NCBI RefSeq assembly: GCF_029168945.1 | Contig: NC_083607.1 | Span: 33,465,257 to 33,529,256, forward strand | From: Cannabis sativa | Lineage: Eukaryota; Streptophyta; Magnoliopsida; Rosales; Cannabaceae | Length of the DNA: 64,000 bases | Direction of reading: 5' to 3' | Shown: one piece after another, positions 57,691 through 64,000 of the stretch | Layout of the letters: every line of letters begins with the position of its first letter | Numbering within the stretch: position 1 is the stretch's first letter | Notes under the pieces: generated by a model | What the model was told of the DNA's origin: nothing | Database searches by the model: none | What the model saw: the letters and a program-made list of their open reading frames with translations, nothing else | Position numbers and translations under genes: made by a program

Positions 57691-59860
57691 GTTATGCTTG
57701 GCTCTCCTGTGCGTGGAACTTTGGGCTTCTTCTTTCCACAGGCAGGACGACTTCTTCATGCTCGTGCCGAGCTGTTCGCGCATATCTTTCTCGAGCTTTG
57801 CCCGTGTCTCCGGCGATGTGCGGGCCTCCAATAATGACTTGCAAGTGTCCATCTATTGGCGGAGGCATCAGATCCTGGTTATTCTGACCTTGGTTGGCCT
57901 TGACGTACTTCTGTAAGTGCGGGTTATTTTTCTTAATCAGAAGTTCTATTTCCCGCTTCAAGTTGTAACATTCGTTGGTGTCGTGGCCGTAGTCTCCATG
58001 GAACCGACAAAACTTTGTCATGTCCCTTTTGCTGGTATCTTTTTTCATGGGCCCGGGCGTCTTGTACGGAATTAACGACTGAGTTGCTATGTACACACTT
58101 TCTATATCTTCAGTTAAGATAGTGAATGCAGTGTGTTTGGCGTGATCACGGGGAGTTTGTCTGGGCTTTTCGGTGAACTTTCCCTTCATCCTGTTTCCTT
58201 GTTTGTGGTTACTGCCTGAACGCTTGCCACTTGAGTTGCTGGAATAATGGGGAAGTTGGGCCGACGTTCCAGTGGAAGGAACCTTCGTTTTGCTCGGCTT
58301 TTGCTCACCTTCTGCTCGCTGAATGGCTTCCTCGAGCTTGATGAAACCTTTGGCTCGGTCAAGGAAATCAATCATTGAGTCGACCGGTCTGTTTTTCCTT
58401 ATATCCTTCCACAGTTCGCCAAGGACTTCAATGCCCCCCAATATCGCGGATAACTTTCCATCCTTGGTTACCCGTGACACCTTGGTCACTTCTGTCATGA
58501 ATCTGTTGATGTATGCCCGGAGTGGCTCGCCTGGTCACTGTTTTACTTCGACCACATCTCCCAGATGCAATGGGAGTTGGCGTGAGGAAGAGCATTGTGC
58601 ATGGAATTCCGAAGAGAAGGTTTTCCATAAACTAAACTTTCCAGGAGCAAACTTGAAATACCATTGTTGTGCGGCTTCCGACAGAGTGGCAGGGAAGATT
58701 CTACAACATACGTGTCCTCGCACCCCTTGTAAATCCATTTGCATCTCAAAATACTTGCGATGGGAGAGAGGATCTTCTCTCCAAGTGTACATCTTCCACG
58801 TTGGCATCTTCAACTTGTGTGGTAGTGGCAGGAGATTGATCTCTGGTGAGAAGGGAGTTCCACGTGCACGATCTAACTTAAGATCATTGTTATGCTGCCC
58901 GACCATTCCATGAAACATATTCTTCAGTTCGTCGAGTTGGGCTGACTTGATTGGCATTTTGGTCGGGTTGGATTATGTCAGCGTCCTTCTGAGCGGGGAT
59001 TTGAGTATGGGCTCCGGGCTGCACGTTCGTTGTAGTATTCTGCTCGTCTATTCCCCTTCTTCTGTTTAGATCATCCCTTAGGTCATGGGTTGTTCTTAGC
59101 CTTTCCAACACAGAAGAAATTGGCTGTCTTAGCGATTGGTTCGCTTGGTTGACAGGTGGAATGGCTCCATTATTCTCCGTGGATCCATCGAGCATGGCCC
59201 CTCCAGATGAATTCCCCAACAAGGTCTGTTTGCCTACCTCTTGGCCCACGAGTGGAACTCGTGACCGGGTATTGGACGGCTGATCGTTGGTTGTCTGGGA
59301 GGCATTCAGCGTCGGGTCATCCTCTGTTTCCTCTAAGGGAACGACACTCGACGTTTGCTGGCCTACAGTCTGATAGGCTCTTCGTATCAGCACAGTAGCT
59401 CGCCGACTACGATCTTCGATTTCTGCATGGTGAGCCCTTAATGCCTCCATCTCTTTGTCCCTCCACTCGGCGAATATATGCCTCTGTTCGTCAAACATGA
59501 GGTTTACTGCGGCATGTAATTCCTCCTGATCATGATGCAGGGTATTGCTGTGACCCTGCATGAGTCCGAGCGCAGCGCAGAGGTTTTGCAATTCGGTTGC
59601 GTCTCCGATGGTCGTCTGGGCGCTGATGCCTGGTGGAATAGTCGTGTTATGAATGCCCTGGCTGTGTACGGAACTGTTATTCCCAGTCTCTTGCACACCA
59701 GGCGCAGTTTCAGTAACAGGAGTTGTCCCCTATTCACCACGCTTCCCGTCTGTCCAAGATTGACACCGGGTGGAACCCTTGAACTCCCTGGATCCTACAA
59801 TGTCAGATCAAACGTCTATGAGCTTGGTGGGTCAGACAAGACACTACGAGTTTGTACCAT
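57691..59860 (-). pseudogene. B gag
   Basis: Gag packages the RNA. It begins MVQTRS at 59860, 38 bases inside the PBS, matching MVETRS of element C. After two stops and a frameshift near 59740, an N-terminal Gln/Asn-rich stretch (59696-58890) with an R/E-rich helix (EWRDKEMEALRAHHAEIEDR) leads to the capsid-like Retrotrans_gag region (58957-58535: SEAAQQWYFKFAPGKFSLWK). Then comes a basic tail (58498-57692: GKRSGSNHKQGNRMKGKF) and the knuckle FCRFHGDYGHDTNECYNLK. Frameshifts near 58930 and 58510 split it. Confidence 0.83.
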
Positions 59861-59917
59861 CGTGTCGAATATTGAAAAGAGCGATCTCTGATTCTGCTCT
59901 CAATGAAAGCACCAAAA

Positions 59918-60591
59918 TGTTAACTTCGCTTTTAGCAACCGACAATGAGTCTTTTTGATAAGCGATAAACGATATGTCGTAATGAGAATATGTAATAAAG
60001 CAATAAGAAAACACTGGAATTTTATAGAGGTTCCGCCCCCAGCAGTTCGGTAATAGCCTAATCCTCGATATTTGTATTGACTTAAGAACAAGGAATAAGT
60101 TTCCTTTTCTTATAGCTCTTACAATAGCATCTCGGAATATATAATTCTTAGATAGCCTTAGCTTACAGCGTTTCAGCTTATAATTTTTCCGTCCTTTGCC
60201 CAGTGAACATTCCTCACTATTTATAGGGTTGGAAACTTGAGGAGGAAGAGTTTCCTCTCCCGTTACAATGCGCATAAACAGAAAGATCGTGTGATCAATG
60301 CTGAATGCAAGGATCGAGGGATTGAGGCTGAATACACTCATAATGGGATCGTGTGTATGCCACATCCACGTAAGTTGATCCGTGAGTTGTAGGAATTTAG
60401 CTGGTTGCTCATGATGCGTTAAGCTAAATTCGCTAAGTTTTGATCATTCTGCACTGCTCGTTAAGTATTCCATTCTGGATATGCCAGCGAGGCATCCTAC
60501 TCGGCATATTGCTCTGAACAGATACTCCAAGTAGAGTCCACGTGTCACCATTCTCGTGATGCCACGTTAGAGTGCCAAATTTGGGATAACA
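59918..60591 (-). repeat. 5' LTR of element B
   Basis: 674 bp, TGTTAACTTCGC to AATTTGGGATAACA on the + strand, next to the PBS on its left. TATA box complement at 60218-60225. Several small indels relative to 49144-49806. Confidence 0.9.
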
Positions 60592-60596
60592 GACAC

Positions 60597-61670
60597 TTCC
60601 TTAGTGGAAGTGGAAGGATATCACCATCGACTTTGTCGTTGGATTACCTACAAGCATAGGTTTATTTGATTCAATTTGTGTTCTAGTAGATCAATTCACA
60701 AAATGTGCACATTTTCTACTAGTAAAAACAACCTTTACAGTGGATCAGTATGCATATTTGTATGTCATAGAGATAGTAAGATTACATGGTGTTCCAAAGT
60801 CTATAATTTTGGATAGGGATCTGAAGTTTACCTCTAAATTCTTGAAGAGTCTTTAGCGGGCTATGGGTACCAAACTTAAATTCAATACAGCTTTCCATCC
60901 TCAGTCTGATGGACAGGTTGAAAGGACAATTCAAATACTAGAAGACATGTTACGAGCCTGTGTTATGGATTTCGAGGGCTCCTGGAGTAAGTATCTACCA
61001 CTGATAGAGTTCTCTTACAATAACAGTTATCAGAGTACAATAGGGATGGCTCCTTATGAATTTTTATATGGCAGAAAATGTAGATCTCCAATTCACTGGG
61101 ATTAAACAGGAGAGAACAAATATCTGAGTCCATAATCAGTGCAACGGACTAATGAAGCAATAGAAAAGATTAAGGCCAGAATGTTTGCCTCCCTCAGTAG
61201 GCAAAAGAGTTACGCAGATCCGAAACGCAAAAATGTAGAGTTTCAAGTAGGTGTTCATGTGCAACAGATTAAATGTTTTGAGAAAAGAGGCAAATTATGC
61301 CCTAGGTTTATAGGACCTTTCGAGATTCTTGAGAAGGTTGGACAAGTGGCATACCGTTTAGCTTTGCCGTTAACTCTTTCAGCAGTTCACAACGTATTTC
61401 ATTTTTCAATGTTACGGAAGTACGTTTCAATTTCTTCTCATGTACTAAGTTATGACAATCCTGAGCTGCAATCAGACTTATCTTACGAAGAATAGTCAGT
61501 CCAGATCCTAGACAAAAAAGATAAGGTTCTACGGAACAAGACCATAGCTTTGGTCAAGGTACTTTGGAGAAACAGCAAGGTGGAGGAAGCCACCTGGGAG
61601 TTAGAATTCAACATGAGGGCTCAGTATCAAAAGTTGTTCAAGTTAGATTTCGAGGACAAAATCTTTTTAA
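60597..61670 (+). pseudogene. H integrase core, C-terminal domain and chromodomain-like tail
   Basis: It continues the reading cut at 49138. The core has WKWKDITIDFVVGLPT (Asp 1), DQFTKCAHFLLVKTTFTV, PKSIILDRDLKFTSKFLKSL (Asp 2), FHPQSDGQVERTIQILEDML (Glu) and PLIEFSYNNSYQSTIGMAPY. The C-terminal domain has FQVGVHVQ, PRFIGPFEILEKVGQVAYRL and HNVFHFSMLRKYV. After a TAG at 61493, VQILDKKDKVLRNKTIALVK and VLWRNSKVEEATWELE fit the degenerate chromodomain of Tekay-type elements, thought to steer insertion to heterochromatin. The D,D,E set is present, but four stops interrupt it. Confidence 0.87.
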
Positions 61671-61946
61671 GGGGCGGGGGGAAATTGTAAAGACCACTTA
61701 ACTTTAATTTGGAAACATAGCAGATAAATAGGGTTTAATTATGGAACTTGCATATTAGTTATGAATTATCAGTTTATGGGGATTTATTTGAATTCAGAAT
61801 GCATTTTATATGTTATATATGGAATTTCACAATTTTGTATGTTTTATGCCCGACAACATTAGAACGCGGTGTTTGGCTATTAAAATCACATCTTAGTATT
61901 TGTTTAGTATAGCAAAGCAATATAGTTAGGCATTGGGAATGTCAGG
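61671..61946 (+). repeat. H polypurine tract and start of its 3' LTR
   Basis: GGGGCGGGGGGAAA (61671-61684) precedes TGTAAAGACCACTT at 61686, the 3' LTR start. Only 261 bp of LTR are seen before element C interrupts it. This LTR is unlike the one at 20-2591, so that LTR does not belong to H. Confidence 0.82.
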
Positions 61947-62723
61947 TGTTGCCCCTGATTTTGCCCAGTATACGTGAACCAATCAGATAAGGACACGTGG
62001 ATCAAGCAATTCACAAATATTTGCTAAGTCTCTATGCCATAAGGTAGCGTCCAGAACGTAGCCCCCGGAGAAGGCACATGGAACTACATATGCTCCCGGA
62101 GACTCGAATAGCGCTAAGGCATCTCCGCGAGGTGTCAGGCTTCTCCTGACCAATCAAGTCGCATTAAATGCCGCATGGGAGGAAGCGTGTTGGGACTGGT
62201 ACACGCAATAAAGTCTGACGCCACAACCTCCAACCAGCAGCGGCACAGTAATGATCATTTAAGTCTAGCGACGGCTACACTGTGAAGAGTCACGTCAATC
62301 AAAAGGCAATAAGGACATTCCACATAAAAACCCTACAGCACCTAGGGATTTGACCATGCATTACCCATGGTATATTCATTGGGAATACCCAACTTTATGG
62401 ATACTTACAAATACACTTGTAAGGACAATTCTAGGGATCACCACACCAAAAACACTATAAATACCCCCTCAAAGCTCATTAAATGGGATCGAGAATCTTG
62501 GGCTGCATATGAGCAAGTAGAGTAAATACTCATCAAGAACATTCTCTGTATTTATAGGGTGAAAACTCTCCCAAATATATTCTCTGCATTAAAGACATCC
62601 ATAAATAACAAAGACTCGTGGACTAAGGCTCATTAACGCCCCAACCACGTACAAATTCTTCTCTCACTTTCTTACAGCTCAGTAATTTTATAATATTTTA
62701 TTAGTTGCCGAAAACCTCGGTCA
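61947..62723 (+). repeat. 5' LTR of element C
   Basis: About 777 bp, ending near CTCGGTCA at 62723 (end inferred from the TG...CA rule and the nearby PBS). GACACGTGG (G-box-like) lies near 61993-62001, and TATAAATA at 62456-62463 in the context CACTATAAATACCCC. The PBS GGTGCTTTCATTGAGAGC follows at 62731-62748. Confidence 0.78.
62456..62463 (+). promoter_or_regulatory. TATA box of element C LTR
   Basis: TATAAATA about 270 bp before the LTR end; expected to drive the element's genomic RNA. Confidence 0.7.
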
Positions 62724-62788
62724 AAATTTTGGTGCTTTCATTGAGAGCTAAAGAAAGCCACTGTAAACGAACACTTGACTTCACAAAC

Positions 62789-64000
62789 ATGGTAGAGACT
62801 AGAAGTACTCGTCAGCCTCGCCCTCTTGAAGACGTTCAAGACCCGAATGAGGAAGATGTAGCCTCAAGAGCAGCAGAGGGGTCCGAGGAAGAGGAAGGAA
62901 TCCCCGATGATGACTACGAGGGAAACCTCGATGAGTATGCCTACGACGAAGGTAGTTACTCGGAACTGGTGCTTCTCAAACAAAAAGCTATCGATCACGA
63001 AGCCGAGATCGAAGCTCAGAAAGCGCAAAACCAGAAAATGCAAGAAGTGATGCTGTCCATGCAAAAAGCCATGGAGGCAGCTGGCATTCACGTGCACCCC
63101 AAGGCAATGACCGCTGGACTTGGCAAGGAGCCAGCGACGTCTTCGCCTAGTTCCCAATAGCAAAAATCTAGGGAGCCTAGCCCTATAAGGTACCCTGCTG
63201 AATGGAACCAAACAAAGAACCCTACCTCTACCCCAGGGCGAAAGAAAAAGGCGTAGGATCCGCAAAAAGTCCGCTCAGATTTCCCTAAAGGGAAAGGTCC
63301 GCAGAGGGGCAAGCCCCAAAAAGGGAGCTTTGGCCCTCAGGATCGAGAGGACCGAAAAAGTGTTTCCGTGCACCAAGAACCCCAGGGTAGAGGGAGAAGA
63401 GGACAAAGGTGTCCTCCCGTTGATCTGAGAAATCAAATCAATGGGAATCAAGGTGATCTCCGAGATCACCTTGACTAAAAAAGATACGGACTCGCGGCCT
63501 CCACTGGTACGTTAAATGAAGGAATCATGGCGGAACTCGCCATACTTCGAAAAGACATTGCTCGAGTCTCCCGGAGACAGAAAGGAGATGACTCCGACTC
63601 AGAAAACGAGGATCGGGAGCCATGTGCTATGCACATCTTAGAGGCGGAGCTCCCTAAGAACTCTGATCCTAGCGACCACTTGTCACGGTTCAACCGTGTC
63701 ATGACAGTCATGAGGGTCAGAGATGACGCCAAATGTCTGTGCTTCCCACTTACCCTAAGTGGGTCCGCAGAGGAATGGTTCAAAAAACTGGAACCGGGAT
63801 CCGTGGGCTGTTGGAACAAACTACAGACCAACTTCCGGAGACAGTTTCTCGCCGCAAGAAAGGTCAATCTGGAGGTCAGCGCCTTGACTAATATTAAGCA
63901 ACTGCCCACCGAGACCTTGAAGAATTATATAAAGAGGTTCCGAGAGGAAGCCTCGAAAACCAAGAAAGTTGACGACGGACAAAAGCTTGCACTTCTCCAA
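62789..64000 (+). pseudogene. C gag, one frame with three stops, continues past the window
   Basis: It starts MVETRSTRQPRPLEDV at 62789. The N-terminus is acidic (EEEEGIPDDDYEGNLDEYAY), then helical and Gln-rich (LLKQKAIDHEAEIEAQKAQN). Stops lie at 63158 (TAG), 63254 (TAG) and 63472 (TAA), all in the same frame with no frameshift. After a basic Lys/Gly/Pro stretch comes a Retrotrans_gag region from about 63520: MAELAILRKDIARVSRRQK, EAELPKNSDPSDHLSRFNRV, FPLTLSGSAEEWFKKLEPGS, WNKLQTNFRRQFLAARK and ETLKNYIKRFREEASK. That is the expected helical capsid-like domain with the conserved Trp-Phe pair. The chosen ATG is the first after the PBS and matches B. Confidence 0.83.
63449..63473. repeat. 25-bp perfect inverted repeat in C gag
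   Basis: CAAGGTGATCTC (63449-63460), one base, then GAGATCACCTTG (63462-63473). It ends in the TAA stop at 63472-63474 of the gag frame. Confidence 0.9.

Larger units (their letters stand above)
49144..60591 (-). mobile_element. Element B: Tat-like Ty3/Gypsy retrotransposon (-), duplication GACAC
   Basis: 11,448 bp between GACAC at 49139-49143 and 60592-60596, inserted in the integrase of H. On the - strand: 5' LTR 59918-60591, PBS TGGTGCTTTCATTGAGAGC (complement about 59898-59916), gag, protease, RT, RNase H, integrase, spacer with 28-bp repeats, the antisense gene (which therefore reads on the + strand), polypurine tract and 3' LTR 49144-49806. The LTRs differ at about 16 of 180 bases by eye, making it the most diverged pair here. 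It is the best guide to the original form of A. I do not identify the priming tRNA. Confidence 0.93.
2592..61946 (+). mobile_element. Host element H: old chromodomain-type Ty3/Gypsy retrotransposon, split by insertions
   Basis: H is the outermost element whose body is visible. Its pieces are the end of protease (2592-2677), RT, RNase H and integrase zinc region (47216-49143), integrase core and chromodomain-like tail (60597-61670), polypurine tract (61671-61685) and part of the 3' LTR (61686-61946). Between them lie element A (duplication GTAAT at 2673-2677 and 47211-47215) and element B (duplication GACAC at 49139-49143 and 60592-60596). Reading across each insertion site restores a continuous polyprotein. 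Its gag and 5' LTR are not in the window. Many stops and a frameshift make it dead. The RT-RNase H-IN order and chromodomain-like tail match the Tekay/Del group of plant chromoviruses. Confidence 0.85.
61947..64000 (+). mobile_element. Element C: 5' part of a Gypsy retrotransposon (+), runs off the window
   Basis: The 5' LTR starts TGTTGCCCCTG at 61947 within H's LTR. It is followed by a PBS close to that of B and by gag. The left target copy would be TCAGG (61942-61946); the right one is outside. The MVETRS gag start and PBS GGTGCTTTCATTGAGAGC tie it to the same broad Gypsy group as A and B, but its LTR and gag are clearly different. Its gag decay is limited to three stops, suggesting a younger insertion. 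Confidence 0.85.

Overview
This window is intergenic DNA from a plant nuclear genome, very probably a eudicot with a repeat-rich, AT-rich genome. I find no ordinary host gene, rRNA or tRNA. Almost all of it is LTR retrotransposons nested in one another. The plant assignment rests on Ty1/Copia and Ty3/Gypsy polyproteins of plant type, Tat-like Gypsy elements carrying an extra antisense gene, initiator-Met-type primer-binding sites and TG...CA LTRs with 5-bp target duplications. I cannot name the species from sequence alone.

Layout. Positions 1-2591 are the 3' end (polypurine tract plus LTR) of an element lying mostly left of the window. It abuts the oldest visible element, H, a chromodomain-type Gypsy element whose internal region and 3' LTR are split over 2592-2677, 47216-49143 and 60597-61946. 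Three elements sit inside H. A is a Tat-like Gypsy on the + strand (2678-47210, duplication GTAAT). B is a Tat-like Gypsy on the - strand (49144-60591, duplication GACAC). C is another Gypsy on the + strand that starts at 61947 and runs off the right edge. Element A itself holds four related Copia elements: F (3357-8437, +, 5'-truncated), E (8465-18136, -, duplication GCCCG), D (25308-35451, -, duplication TATCA) and G (36599-46904, +, duplication AACTC). Removing D, E, G and B at their duplications restores continuous sequence.

Coding content. A and B keep decayed gag, protease, RT, RNase H and integrase. Between pol and the 3' LTR each carries an antisense gene with its own TATA box and introns, encoding a protein like the 'putative gypsy-type transposon' family. 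E and G keep recognisable Copia polyproteins with stops. D and F share one heavily decayed, shortened pol and look like a non-autonomous subfamily. C has a gag open except for three stops. No element looks autonomous as it stands.

Rough eye counts of LTR differences (first ~200 bases) give D about 1.5%, G about 2.5%, E about 6%, A about 7% and B about 8%, which agrees with the nesting order. The most interesting material is non-coding: an array of short covarying hairpins in the first LTR, a long Copia leader with a conserved island, intron-like signals and a hypervariable GC-rich cassette, and the independently promoted antisense gene of the Tat-like elements.
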